A stretch of 64,000 bases of DNA, taken from positions 25,603,291-25,667,290 of the forward strand of contig NC_089312.1 of the NCBI RefSeq assembly GCF_036669915.1, given 5' to 3'. Every line of letters begins with the position of its first letter. Positions within the stretch are counted from its first letter, which is position 1. This DNA comes from Pocillopora verrucosa (Eukaryota; Cnidaria; Anthozoa; Scleractinia; Pocilloporidae). The position numbers and the translations under genes are program-made. This document shows, piece after piece, positions 11,820 through 23,533 of this stretch. The notes under the pieces are model-generated. The model was given only the letters and a program-made list of their open reading frames with translations. It made no database searches and was not told where the DNA came from.

Positions 11820-12417
11820 GTACGATTTCTACAACTGATTTGCATCATGCAAATTCCCGACCTTAGCCACAGTGCTTCACAAACTCTTTTATTTTGCCGG
11901 CACTTTTCTGAATTACCCAAATTTTTTATTTCATATTATTTTTTTTATAAGGACCAAACTTTATGCCAGCATGCAGTTTGACATGATTTCTCACATGCCA
12001 AGACGCGTTTTGAAAGCTTGAAGTTGCTCGATTTTTTTCTTTTTGCAACAAGTGTTTGAGAGTACTTTGTTAAAAAATCATTTAAATTTTAAAATCAAAC
12101 CAAAGCCCCTAAAAAAACCACAGATAAGGATCAAATGAATTATGTTTTGAAGTAAAAACACCCCCGATTTCTTACGAAACATCCTTCCTCTGTACTAGCG
12201 CACTAAAGTTGGTCAATTTTACTGTATTTTTTGAATAATTAATTAGGTAAAAACCCGAATTTCGTTTTTCCCCATTTCCTCGGACGCGTTTGATTTTTCA
12301 AACTTCGAAATAATTTTTTTGAATATATCTCCCTTAAAGGGTTTTCGAAGCAAATTATCAGAATTTTCGAATTTTTTAGCCTGGCCAGCGATTCTCGATA
12401 TTTACAGTCATGGGCTC
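11820..12417 (-). repeat. Right terminal inverted repeat of element A
   Basis: Reverse complement of 8887-9486, ending CAGTCATGGGCTC before TTAA at 12418-12421. Confidence 0.8.
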
Positions 12418-12669
12418 TTAAGTGTTCAAACGGTGCGCCATACACCTTGAAATCCTAACATCGATATCTGACACCTGAAAAATGACAGCGCTTTTTGATA
12501 TTCCATCGATGCATATTGCATCATGAAAAGCAAACCCAGCCAGATTATTACCATGGTGCGTGTCATAGGCTTCCCGTGTAATAATCTTTCACTGAACGCG
12601 ATTCGATTCAGTGCTAGTTGCTTTTAGACAGCTGTTGCGTAAAAAAATGGGAAAAAACCTTTAAAAAAA
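12418..12669. other. Short intergenic stretch between two mobile elements
   Basis: Nothing recognisable; starts with the right TTAA of element A and runs into the A-rich flank of the next element. Confidence 0.4.
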
Positions 12670-13820
12670 TACGCTGTGACTAAATTCAAGGAAGCCGTGC
12701 AGGGGCAAACAGACTGAACGGCCGGCAGCCAGAAATATTCACAGATTTTCCCCTGAAAGGTTCTTTCGAACTTCTAAGGATTATCAGATTTTGTTTAGAA
12801 ATGTCCAGCGATTCAAAAGAATTCATTTTTTTTTGTTGGAAAAACTCTCCGAGCTTGAGGACACTCAGAAATTGCACGCCTCTGATTAGACTGCCAAGCA
12901 CAGTCTCAAATGAACTAAATGCCCGGCAGTTAGAAATTTTCACCAAAATGTCACTGAAAAGTTCCTAAAACTTCTACTAGAGTATCGCACGTTAGTTTAG
13001 AAATGTCAAGCGATTCCAAAATTCAGATTTGGTGTTTTAGTAGAAAAATTTCCGTGCTTGTGCACACTTCAATGTCGCTCGGTTGTCGTCACCTAGAATT
13101 TCAGACTGCCGGGCACAGTCTCGAATAGACTAAATGCCTGGAAGTTAGAAATTTTCACCAAAATTCCACTGAAAGGTTCCTTCAAACTTCTACTAGAGTA
13201 TCAGATGTTAGTTTAGAAATTTCAAGTGGTTCCAAAAATTAATCATTATTTTGGCTGGACAAATTCTTCGAGCTCGTGCTTCCAATAATATCGCTTGGCT
13301 TTTGCCACTCAGAAATGCTTCAGCGACACGGTCCCAAATGGACTAAATGGCCGGCACGAGGAAATTTTACCAAAGTACCACTGAAACTCCATACAAACCA
13401 ATTGAGTATATTCGAGGTTTGTTTAGAAATGCTTAGCGATTCTAAGAATTACGTTGGTTTTTTTTAGTGGTCAAGCTTGAACATACCGGTTTTAAGCTTG
13501 AGGGGGTCACGTCGGTTTCGTAGAATGTTGTCTTCGAGACTGTGGCGTGACACTAAGTGACAGCTTCGTCAGAACAGCTTCAAGTTAAGTAAATATGGAG
13601 GGAAACAATGCAGAAAACCTCGAATAAACCTATTGACAATATTTTGTCCACTAAAACAACAAATTACTTTTTAGAATCCCTTGACATTTTAAACAAACAT
13701 TTGATATTCTTAAGAAGTTTGAAAGAAGCTTTCAGTTGAATTTCTGTGAAAATCTCTGACTGCTAAGCATTCAGTCTGTTTGAGACCATGCCCGGTTGCC
13801 GGGCATTTAGTCACAGCGTA
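12670..13820. mobile_element. TIR element with internal ~0.2-kb tandem repeats
   Basis: The ends are TACGCTGTGACTAAAT (12670) and its exact reverse complement ATTTAGTCACAGCGTA (13805-13820). Inside lie four imperfect direct repeats of about 200-215 bp; their landmark ACTAAATGCCCGGCA and variants occur near 12716, 12910, 13126 and 13340, each followed by GAAATTTTCACC and TTTAGAAATG words. A fifth unit is inverted at about 13610-13810. No transposase is visible, so it is a non-autonomous, foldback-type element. Confidence 0.7.
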
Positions 13821-13970
13821 AAAAATGTAAATAGTGAAGCGCGAAAAATGTTTCTCATAGTTAAATTGTTCGCGGCTCGACAGAGTTTAGAAGAAAATTC
13901 TCCTAAAGTAGATCGATTTTCAGATCACATCGTCATATAAAACTACAGGTACCCTATTGAATTGAGGGGT

Positions 13971-14996
13971 TAGGAGGCTCGTGACTACCTGTAGTTGAAA
14001 CATGAGTAGTTTGTTTCATGATAGGCCGGTCAAGACGCGCTATGCCTTCTGGGAACACCTTCTAATTTCCTTGTTAAGTACCATACTTTGCATAAATTTG
14101 GCGTGGTGGTACCTCATCGAGATATCACGGAAAGTTTAACTCCGGTACAAGTAAGAAGCCGTAAAAATGAATCGTTTGCTGTTCACTCTGACTGTTCTTG
14201 TGCTCATGGCTGCACCTGGTAAGTACTGTACAACTTTACAACAGAGTGTATTGTAGAATTTTAAGTGGCTGATGTCTTTACTATGCCAGGATTTCTCTTC
14301 CTGAACCGCAAAATCATCGTTGCTAATGCGGAACATATGTTGTGCTAGTGGAAGAATGTATTATCCCTTCTTGAACTTGTGGAAGAAATATCTCGCTGAA
14401 ATTGGTCAGATTTTCAGCTCTCTTTCTTTGCGCATGATTTCCTTATAAGGGATGGGCCTTGATTTACTCTCCAATTGATTTTCTCTCGAAAGTTATTTGG
14501 TCCGACCGCTTTGTCAAGCATATCCTTGGCTGAGTATTTGTAATCGCAAAAAGCAAGCTATGGCGGACAGGGCGACTGCTTTTGGGCATTAAGCCAAGAA
14601 ATGTTATTCTTGCGACGGCACACGTAGAAAGGGCGATTCGGAGGACAACTACATGCATTAGAAACTGAGCTCGAATAAAGGGACTTGTGAATTTGTGTTT
14701 CTGCAGTGTTGCTCGATGTCCATTGTGGAGATCCCAAATACTGCCACGTGCGTTGTTTATGTTGGGAGGATCCCGTGATCGGCGAAACAAATCTATTTGC
14801 GTTGTTGAGGTATCTTGTTCGGTTTCACCCTTGCGCAACAACCGTTGAATTTTGTCGTCCTGGTCATAACTAAATTAAACACAACTTGGAGGCAGAGTTT
14901 GTTGATGCAAGGAGCTATGATGCGTTATTTTTTGCACTTTTTTTGCCGTGTTTCGATCTACAGTGTCTGATTCATAGAAAGTCAGACGGCAACATG
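13971..14996 (+). repeat. 1-kb tandem duplication around Ly6 first exon, copy 1
   Basis: Collinear with 15191-16443. It starts at GGAGGCTC, includes the CTTCTGGGAACACC block, the upstream motif, the first exon, and the GGGATGGGCCTTGATTTA and TTAAACACAACTTGG segments, and ends near CAGACGGCAACA. The first part also resembles the region upstream of Ly6 copy 1. Confidence 0.8.
14089..14107 (+). promoter_or_regulatory. Conserved 19-bp upstream motif of a Ly6 gene
   Basis: Identical to 1155-1173 and again exactly 78 bp before its ATG (14167). Retention in three copies suggests a core promoter or start-site element. Confidence 0.5.
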
Positions 14997-15190
14997 GTGA
15001 GCAAATGTGGATCTCGGCGCATCGAAATTTAATTGTTGTCTAAACAGTAGTCTGAAAAGTCACTTATCTCCGAGAGCGTCAAAAGGAACACTGAAATCCA
15101 GAGGCGAGGGGGGGGAGTTTGCTTTTATTCAAACCAAGTTCAGATTGTCATATTTCGCCTGTTGAGCAACAAGACTTACTTGCATATTTA

Positions 15191-16443
15191 CGGAGGCTCA
15201 CGGCAGGCTGTAATTGATACATGAGTAGTGTGTTACGTAATAGGTGAGGCAAGCGGCGCAATGCCTTCTGGGAACACCTTCTAATATTACTATACTTTGC
15301 ATAAATTTGGCGTGGCAGTACCTCATCGAGATATCACTGAAAGTTTAACTCCGGCACAAGTAAGAAGGCGTAAAAATGAATCGTTTGCTGTTCACTCTGG
15401 CTGTTCTTGTGCTCATAACTGCACCTGGAGTACTGTACAACTTTACAACAGAATGTATAGTAGAACTGTCCTTCAGTAAGGTTTGAAGTATTTGTGACAG
15501 TCATCGCTTGACAAAGCAGTTAATTGGAAAAACTGGAACAAATCAAATACAAAAAGCTGCGAAATTAACTTTTAAAATTTCAAGTGGCTAATATCTTTAC
15601 TACGCTAGGGTTTTCTCTTGCTAAACCGCAAAATCATCGTTGTTGATGCGAAACTGTTGTGCTTGTGAAAGAATGTATCATCCCGTTTTGAACTTGTGGA
15701 AGAAATATCTCGCTGAATATTGGTCAGATTTTCCAGTTCTTTTTCTTCGCGAATGATTTCCGTATAAGGGATGGGCCTTGATTTAGGCTCCAATTGATTT
15801 TCTCTCGAAAGTTATTTAGTCCGACCGCTTTGTCAAGCATATCCTTCGCTGAGTATTTGTAATCGCAAAAAGCAAGCTATTGCGGACAGGGCGACTGAAC
15901 CTTAGTGAAAGAAGCGCTATACAAAGCAGGGAAATAATGGTTTAGATTACGCAGGCTTTTGAAGTTTGAAAGAAGCTTTTAGGGCTTATTTTTACTGCTG
16001 GTTTTAGTCAAAGAAAGACCATGCCCTGCTGTTGGGCATGAAGCCAAGAAATGTTATTCTTGCGACGGCGCACATAGAAAGAGCTATTTGGAGAACAACT
16101 ACATACATTAGAAACTGGGCTGGATTATAGGGACTTGTAAATTGTGTTTTTGTAGTGTTGCTCAATGTCTATCGTGGTAATCCCAAATACTGCGGTGTCC
16201 GTTGTTTATGTAGGGAGGATCCCTTGATCTGCGTGATAAATCTATTTGCTTTCTTGCGGTATCTTTTTCAGTAAAGCCTTGCGCCACAACCGTAAATATT
16301 GTCGTCCTAGTTATAACTAAATTAAACACAACTTGGTGGCAGAGTTTGTTGATGTAAGGAGCTATGATGCGGTTTTTTGCACTTTTTTGCCGTGTTACGA
16401 TATTTAGAGCTCCACGATGTCCCATAGATATTCAGACAGCAAC
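15191..16443 (+). repeat. 1-kb tandem duplication around Ly6 first exon, copy 2
   Basis: Partner of 13971-14996, lying in the intron of the frameshifted Ly6 gene. It carries about 130 bp not in copy 1 (around 15898-16035), including GACCATGCCCTGCTGTTGGGCAT. Confidence 0.8.
15376..15427 (+). pseudogene. Duplicate Ly6 first exon with broken splice donor
   Basis: Codes the same MNRLLFTLAVLVLITAP-type signal peptide with ATG at 15376 and the upstream motif at 15298-15316. Where copy 1 has CCTG|GTAAGTACTG, this copy has CCTGGAGTACTG. Two bases are lost, which removes the GT donor. The next GT (15430) would give phase 0, incompatible with the phase-1 acceptor exons of the family. The exon is probably dead, or the transcript reads through. 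Confidence 0.7.
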
Positions 16444-17095
16444 CCCCTTTTTTTTTAAGGGGATCGGGGGTAGGCCCTTGGAAACCTCAAACGGTAATCT
16501 AGCTTAACATCCGTCAGTCAGGCAAGGAAACAAATGTTTATTGAATTTATTGCATTTCTATTGAGTAGAGGGCAAAAATATGCCCTTTGTCGAAGCAAAA
16601 ATCCTTCATGACTGTTCATCAATTGGTCGGATAGGATTGCATGATGTACAGCTGAACCCGGTAACTCGAATTGTCAAGGAAAGTTGAAATTACTCGGGGT
16701 TATCGGGGTTTCGAGTTATACTGGTTAAAATTACAGTAAATGGAAATCAGTTTTGCTCATTGAATTTTGAGGGGAAGAGGAAAATGTTGTTATTCTCAAG
16801 AACGAACTGTGCAAGATTGACAAGTAATGACAAACAACAGATCGATCCCAAATTAGGCGCCTCTATTTCCGTTCGATGGGAAGAACTGTCAAAACTGTTT
16901 GTCTACGGACAGACCAAACGTGTGATACCGACAAAGGTCAATTTGTCAATTTTTAGAGGTTTCGAGTCATAGGGGTTAAATTAAAGTAAATATAGGAGGT
17001 AAATCCAAGGGAAATCAGTTTTGCTTTGAGTTAGCGGGAATTCGAGTTTTCGAGGGTTAGCGTTATCGGGGTTAAACTGTATCATGTGCTTACTT
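16444..17095. repeat. Degenerate dispersed repeat with GGGGTTATCGGGGTTTCGAG-like words
   Basis: Words such as CGGGGTTATCGGGGTTTCGAG, TTTCGAGTCATAGGGGTTAA and GCGTTATCGGGGTTAAACTG recur, with GGAAATCAGTTTTGCT twice. This looks like an old interspersed repeat inside the Ly6 intron. No gene is seen. Confidence 0.4.
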
Positions 17096-17099
17096 TGGT

Positions 17100-17830
17100 T
17101 AGATAGTTAAGAAAGGGCACAAGCGACTGATGTTCTTTCTGGTGATGATTACAGCAGAGAGTTGACGGGCCAAGAGCTCAACTGAATGATTTGTTTGTCA
17201 CCTTTTTCATTTCTTTCTTTTTCTTTTGTTCCACACATTAGTTAAGCCCTACATTCTCAACAATCTAAACTTTGCTGTTATCTCAGTTAAATCGATTATG
17301 GACATTCTGAACATTTGTAAGATTACAAAGAGGTTCACCTTTGCCAACAAACTAGGCAGAGAGACAAATTTCAGTCAGGGTTTTGTTCTTGGCTCTCCTG
17401 CCTGAGAACTGTATCATGTTCTTTTCTGGTGACAGCAAAGAATCAACTTGTCAACAGGTCAACTGACTGATTTGTATGTCTTCTTTGTCTTTACTTCTTT
17501 TCATTTCTTTTGTTTATTCCAAGTTATTGGAATGCAGTGTAGCTGTTGTGGTACTGTTCCGTTCTTTGGTATTTGTTCTGGTGTTTGCTCTCCGCCTTAA
17601 GTAAGAAGGAAAGTAAGGTGATATAAGTTAGGGATTAAATCCCATATGCACACGGGCTAATTAAGTCCTACATTCTCAACATTCTGAACTTTGCTGCTAT
17701 CTTAAACCGATTATGGACGTTTCTGAACATTTTTCAATATTTCAAAGACGTTTACTTTAGCCAACGAACTAGGCAGAGAGACTTTTCAGTTGGGGTTTTG
17801 TTCTTGGTTTCCCTGCCTCTGTCTATCGAA
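17100..17830 (+). repeat. Diverged tandem duplication inside Ly6 intron
   Basis: The segment 17100-17400 recurs at about 17405-17830. Shared words include CCTACATTCTCAACA, CGATTATGGAC, CAACTGA.TGATTTGT, AACTAGGCAGAGAGAC and GGGTTTTGTTCTTGG. The second copy holds about 110 extra bases. Non-coding. Confidence 0.65.
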
Positions 17831-18586
17831 CAATGGGATTATGAGCTCGACATTTCTATCTTGATGGTTGATGAGGTTAGAGCTCGCATGGTCTAAATCA
17901 CAGATGAAAACAGAGTACGTATAATCTACCCTTCAAGATTTAGCAATGAGAAACCCTCTGTTTTTGTGGCGACTGCCAGTCGTAAACCACGCGTGTCGTC
18001 GAGATGAGTGATTGAGTGTAACAATAGATGTTGACTCAATCTGATCGGATCAGTGCCGCGAATTGTTTGTTTCGGAATATCTTAGTAGTTCGACATTCGC
18101 ACTCATACATTTAATTCCCTCTAGTGTGACTTAGCCCTTTTCTTTAAGGTGTGATCGGCGCATTTTGAAACTAACTGGAAAAATTTTTTTTTTTGAAGGG
18201 AAAGCAATTTACATTTTAAATCAGCGAATTATTACGATCTGAAAAATTTTCATTGCAGAAATATCTCAATAGACAAATATTCTGCAATACTTCATTCTAG
18301 CATCACTATATAACCTTGAGTGCTTTTCAATGTTAGAAAAAAAATTTGTGCTACACCAATAGCCACATGTAGTCCTTGACTGTCTATTTTTGTTGAAGGT
18401 CACGCCACGTGTAAATCTCGTTATCCACTATGACGGATTACGTAACTACTGTTACTGGCCAATCAAATAGCAGTATTTGCGAACGCAGGTGGAATTAAAG
18501 AAGTTATGACGTTCCTTCCTGTCTCGAAGTTCTTTAATAGAATATTAAGAGTCATTAAAAACTGTTATCTTGCTTTCTGTCATCAG
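17831..18586. other. Rest of the Ly6 intron
   Basis: Contains a TTTGTTGAAGGTCACGCCACG segment and AT-rich stretches. No gene or clear repeat is seen. The acceptor CTTTCTGTCATCAG ends it. Confidence 0.4.
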
Positions 18587-18935
18587 GTTGTGCTTTGAAA
18601 TGCTATGTGTGTTCTGGCAATGAAGATACCTGCAGCAAGAGCAAACTGGAAAGTAACAAAGGCACCTATTGCAGGAATGCTCTTCCCTCTTTGACAGGTG
18701 CGCCAGGAGTTGGTCCAAGAAAGATGACGCGAGCGCTGTGGCGAACAACTGCGCCACCAAAGATATCTGTGACACAGCTGAAAATCTTTGTGACAAGCTT
18801 AAAGATACTATCAAGGACTACCAGTGCGGGGTTGGTTGCTGTTCTAGCGATGGCTGTAACGCAGGCTCGCCTGTGACCTTCAGCTTCTTCCTGTTGATCG
18901 TCTCTTCTGTGCTGGGCTTGGCACTAATGAAGTAG

Positions 18936-19090
18936 ACCGCAGACCAAGCAGAGATGCTGACGTGTTCTTGGCACCGCATGATCATAGTTTTGTCTGACAA
19001 GATGGAAAGTCAGTATTACTCGCGCACGAAAACGTAGATTTGTAGATCTGAGTGTTTACATTTGTAGCCTAATAGTTTTAATAAACGTTT
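18936..19090 (+). other. 3' UTR of the frameshifted Ly6 copy with AATAAA
   Basis: Alignable with the 3' regions at 3709-3890 and about 56780-57000. AATAAA at 19080-19085 is a canonical poly(A) signal just before AAACGTTTT-like sequence. Confidence 0.6.
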
Positions 19091-20819
19091 TAAATGACAG
19101 ATCGAAGAACTTTGATGCCCAGTTGCACGTCATTTGGTATTGCTCCTTAAACATCATGAGTCATGGCATTGTCCCTGAGTTACACATGCGCTTACGATGG
19201 CGGCCTTTATTTTTGTCGTTTGCTTTTGTGTCTCCTCACTAACCACATGTTGATTAGCTATGACATAACACAGCCATGATCTTATTATATTTGGCAACTC
19301 AAGGCTGTACTTGTGGTATTCAGATGTCACACGGTATTTTCTGTGAATTAATATCCTGTCAGCTTTCCGTCAGTCGTGATTTTTCTGTGAGACAGCTTTG
19401 CGAGGTAAACACATTTGACAAAACTGCTGAAACTTGGTGTTCAGGTCTCATGTTGTATTTAGTAACCGCCAAGGTCAAGGCCTTCTTTGAAAAAGACGTC
19501 TTCCAAATCTGTTTAAGACTTGCTTTTAACTCGTGAATTGCGCGCATGCGCAAGAGCGAGTTATAGATACGATGTGGGGAATGGCATTCGCTCGCTCGCT
19601 CGCTCGCTCGATTGGTCGATTCCTGTAAACTTTTTTTAGATTTTAGGCTTTTGAGTGCATTTTATAGTTTTTGGCGAGCAATAACAGACGAAATGGCGAC
19701 CTTTGTTGCTAAGAATAGTGGTGGGGTGAAAAAGAAGCCAATGATAATCTTAAAAGAGTTTTTTTTTCGTTTTAGTTTCAACAAGCGGCGCCAGCGACTG
19801 GCAGGCATGTAAGGATTCATACTGAAATAACAGAACAACCTTCGTTTTTCATAAAATTGTAATTTACAATCCTTGAACTTGAAAACAATCCGAAGATTCA
19901 TTGAAAATATCACTTACTGCGAAGCGCTCGGAGTTTACAGATGTTCAAAAGCTTTTTCTGTTATAGCGTGAGATTGAGGACAAAATTGATCATTACGTTT
20001 CGTCGCGTGTGTTTTTCCTGTGTGAAGCAACAAAAGATGCCGGCGACTGACGAAATAACAAGTTAACACGAAATCAGATAACACCTAAACAAACAATTTT
20101 AGCTACCGATTTTCAGTGAATTTTTTAAAGAACAATTTTCTTTAAGTTTCAAGACAATTTGAAGATTCAACATGCATACAACGTACTAAAATGCGAAAGT
20201 TACACACCACAAAATTGATAAATAGGCCTGAAATGAAATTCTATCTTGTTATTGATCATACGTTGCCTAGCACGTGACCTAAATCTACCCAGGCGGAGAT
20301 CCAAAATGACGGTGCAGGCTTGGCTTAGTTATATCACTCAAAACTCGTTCCCGTTTGTCTCATTTGATAAAGAGGGAATCGTTAATGTTTTCATTAAGAC
20401 AATATTGCCTTGATTTTCTATATTTACAACGAAAGACAGTAAATTTCACTTTTCACCCACATTTACTTCCAACCTTTTCTTTTGAACCAGAAACAAAAAT
20501 GATAGACGTTTAAAACACATGACATCATCCACCTTGTCAATGTAATAGCATGATCATTTCAATTGTAATGCCTTCTTATCCAAACGTTACTTTGTTTCTT
20601 TGCTACATTAGCGAACACTGAACTACTGCTCGTACTCTAGATATGACAATCAACCACAAAATTCCCTAAACCAGATAACATTAACATAATCTAAAAAATC
20701 ATGTGTCAATTCACGAGTTTGCTCAGAGCACTTGATTAGTCCGAAAACTGATTAACTTTGTTTCCGAAAATTTATTCCTTAGAAAACTGAAGTACATTTT
20801 ATTCAAAACGGGAAAAGTA
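19091..20819. other. Intergenic stretch with a (CTCG)n microsatellite
   Basis: A CTCG tetranucleotide tract (about five units) lies at 19588-19610. Small frames here do not resemble known proteins. Confidence 0.4.
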
Positions 20820-20823
20820 TTAA

Positions 20824-21294
20824 GAGCCATTTTCCGAGAAATCGAAAATCGCATGACACTCGTGAAAAAACGAATTTTTTTCCTCTCGCCAAAACATCCC
20901 TTTTAGTAACCTTATTGAGAAAAAATAATTTTGGGTTCAAGCGATTCATTGTACGGGAGAAATTACAAAAAGTTTGAAAAATCGATTTTTTGCTGGTTTT
21001 CGTACTCAAAAGAACAAAATCCGCCCGCAACTTCGAGAAAACGGTGAACGCATAAGAACAATCCCTAACATCGAAACTTCAGCCGAGTATTATTTCGTAC
21101 TTACTCTTTCGAAGTTTTTAACATTTACAATCGACAAGTTTAAAAAGGTCAAATTTGTATCCCTGGAAATGTTAAATGAAGGCGAACTTTACCTGTTGTT
21201 AAAAGGCCACTGGTATATGCCGCTTCCTAGTAAACCCATATAGAATAAACCTTGGCTATTGAACTAAATTACTGGAAAGTTTTAGCTCTGGAAA
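20824..21294 (+). repeat. Left terminal inverted repeat of element B
   Basis: Starts GAGCCATTTTCCGAGAAA and ends TTTTAGCTCTGGAAA; reverse complement of 28651-29156 with scattered substitutions and small indels (right arm longer by about 35 bp). Confidence 0.8.
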
Positions 21295-23533
21295 TCCAAT
21301 ATAGTCCTCACACCAGAGTAAGCAATTGAGTATCTGAGTAAATAAATTTATGCAAATTAGACGGCCCGCTGAATGAATTCATATTTTTAACGCAAAGTTT
21401 TGTTGAACGAACACTTACCATTGCTTGTTGCGATAGAAGTTAAATCCATCTCTCAATCTATTTGTCCTGTGAAGTGGCAACTCATCCATACCTGATTTTG
21501 ACCAAACTGTGTCCAGCAACTTCAGCGCTTGAGCTATCTAAACAATTCCCAGCAGCGCTTATTACGCATTATCAGACGCTCTAATAATAATGAAACCCGA
21601 TTATGTTTTGGTCCGAAAATAACATACAATGATGAAAATAACCACTGATCAAACCACACAGTTAACAAGGTGAGTATTATTCTTATTGAGCGAACAAATC
21701 AGATACTAGACGGGATAACAAGATCATATGACGGACTTTAGCAAACGTGCAGAGATTGCTCACGCTAGCTTGTCGCCTATGACGGTACGGGCTATACTTC
21801 GTACACAATGTAAACAGACAAAGAAGCAATTACAGCTGTCCCAATGAAAAAAATGTACAACCGTACGTCTGTTTATAGATCATCAGTGTAGAAATATTCC
21901 ACTCTAGGAACAATATTAATAAAACATTTCCAGGTCAAATGCTCCTGGAAGAAAAATTTATATATTGTCACGAACTGTTTCGCCACTTACTATTGCACGT
22001 GCCTCTACGATATTATTTTTATTGAATTATTCCCGTCCTAGTATTACAAATACCGAAACAGCGTTAGTGGAGTTGGTCTCGTTTGTTGGGAGAGCTTTGT
22101 TTTTTGTCATGGCTTCGGCAAACGTTTCACTCACGTAGTTTTTTCTGGTTTATTACACGACGCCACACCCTGTGGTTTAAGCAGCGATTATCCAGGCCAA
22201 GTTGAAGTTCTCGCTTTAAAGATTGTACAAGGGACATTTCGAGGCACTGCGAGCTGTATGGATTAAAAGCAGATACAGCACTTGACACTGAATGGAAACT
22301 GCTGTTAGCAAGAGCAGGTAAATCTTATGTAACTGTCTTACCGTCCTTACGTAGCGACTAATAGTGGTGTACATTTCCCATCATCTCCTTTATCACAGAC
22401 CTCACGATGGGTCATGTATATTTTAAGAAAATCTCTCGGGCTGCTTTCCATTGCAGCCCAAAATTCCGCAAGTTTCGGGTTAGAAATCAAATGGAATGGA
22501 CCATTTCGGTTCGGTCCTACCAGAATATTTTGGGAACAGCAACCTTTGAAAGCTGGTCCACTTTGACCGGTCGGTTATTTCGGGTCGGTCGTACCGCTCC
22601 TTTGTATCCTGCTTGCACGAACGATAATCAAACGAGTTTCATCTCTTTAAAAATCGCAGCAGGCTTTTAATTTTCGCAGGCGTTAATATTTTTGCAAACC
22701 TAATATTAACGCTTATGATAGCACAAAGATCTTTATTTCACCACCCCCACCCCCCCCTCCCGGTCTCCGCCACCCCCACACACCACTACCCTGTCACTGA
22801 TACACAGCATACTTTAAAGACTTGTTTACAAGTGTATGCAAAGGAGAAGTGAGCCAAAAAGGGAGGGGTCCTGGTATCATCCTAGCGGCGGTGGACACCG
22901 GAGCACCCGCAACAAAAGGCGTAAACCGCCAGTCCGTCTGTGCCAGACGGCCGGGGGGGGGAGAGTGGTCACCCTCCGCTCGTGCTTCCGTGGTGTTATG
23001 CAATGGCTAGGTTTCCCCTTTTACCTTTGTTTAGGGGTATTTGCAGTGGAAGCTTCCCACTTGTCATTGCACCCAATATGCCACCTCACCAGCCAACAGA
23101 GCGAAGAATTTGGTATGCTCTGGAGATCCTCAAAAAGATGAAGTGTACCATCCCACTAGAAATAGCTGCTCACAACACAGCCTCGGTCAAAGGCGATCGC
23201 TCGGCATTTGACAGCGTTCTATCTGCATTTATTTTAAACACTGAAGGAATTACTTATTCAAGTTGGATCGCGTAAGTTTATCGTAACACATTTGTGTATA
23301 CGCTTTAATTTTAAACGAGCGAGGGCGTAAAGCAACATATGCGCAAGCGTTACAATACCCTTTATTCTCCTGTTCCCCTCCCCCCAAAGAAGAAAATGGC
23401 TTTGAAGAATAGTAAAGAAATCAGCGATGGCCTTTTAACAAGGTTAACATTTATTTTTGCTACAGCTCTTTGCAGAATGTGCAAGCAACATTTCGCGGAG
23501 ACAAACCAACAATAGAAAGTGACACCCGCACCA
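21295..23533. other. Left interior of element B, no gene recognised
   Basis: Non-coding by eye. A block near 22480-22620 (GGACCATTTCGGTTCGGTCC) looks repetitive. A C-rich tract lies at 22740-22790 and a G-run at 22952-22960. Overlapping frames at 22820-23275 have no recognisable content, though 23080-23275 could be an upstream exon. Confidence 0.35.
22738..22792 (-). other. C-rich tract, potential G-quadruplex on the minus strand
   Basis: CACCCCCACCCCCCCCTCCC followed by further C runs (CCACCCCCAC) gives at least four runs of three or more G on the minus strand with short loops, meeting the usual sequence rule for a G-quadruplex. Confidence 0.45.

Larger units (their letters stand above)
8887..12417. 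mobile_element. Element A: long-TIR DNA transposon at a TTAA-type site, deletion derivative
   Basis: Terminal inverted repeats of about 600 bp (8887-9486 and 11820-12417) align base by base with moderate divergence. The ends read CTAA|GAGGCC on the left and GGGCTC|TTAA on the right, fitting a TTAA target duplication with one change. Inside, on the minus strand, is the C-terminal part of the same gene family found in element B; no catalytic-domain part is visible. At about 3.5 kb against 8.3 kb for B it looks like an internal deletion derivative. TTAA targets are known for piggyBac and Kolobok superfamilies; assignment to either is not established. Confidence 0.75.
14167..18935 (+). pseudogene. 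Ly6/uPAR GPI-anchored protein gene, copy with one-base frameshift
   Basis: The first exon is 14167-14218 with a strong donor (G|GTAAGT). The second exon is 18587-18935 after CATCAG. Exon lengths sum to 401, not a multiple of three. The domain reads in frame from ALKCYVC through the Asn-Lys-Gly-Thr-Tyr segment near 18666. It then continues only in another frame from about 18669, from ECSSLFDRC to the GCCSSDGCN signature and the same hydrophobic tail as copy 1. Comparison with copy 1 puts the fault at a missing T in a short T run near 18668-18671. The rest of the coding sequence, splice sites, promoter motif and AATAAA are intact. This is either a very recent pseudogene or a sequencing or assembly error in a homopolymer. 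Confidence 0.75.

Noticed and set aside
14464..14841. 125-aa minus-strand frame, and its relative at 16162-16425
   Set aside because: Both lie in the duplicated intron/upstream blocks, differ by frame-breaking changes between copies and have no recognisable content.
18595..18876. Separate 93-aa protein in the first frame of the Ly6 exon
   Set aside because: After about 18668 this frame loses the family cysteines while another frame regains them. It is a frameshift product, not a different gene.
22820..23275. Three overlapping plus-strand frames of about 60-110 codons
   Set aside because: GC-rich low-complexity sequence keeps several frames open; none has recognisable motifs. The last could hold an upstream exon of the element B gene, which I cannot show.
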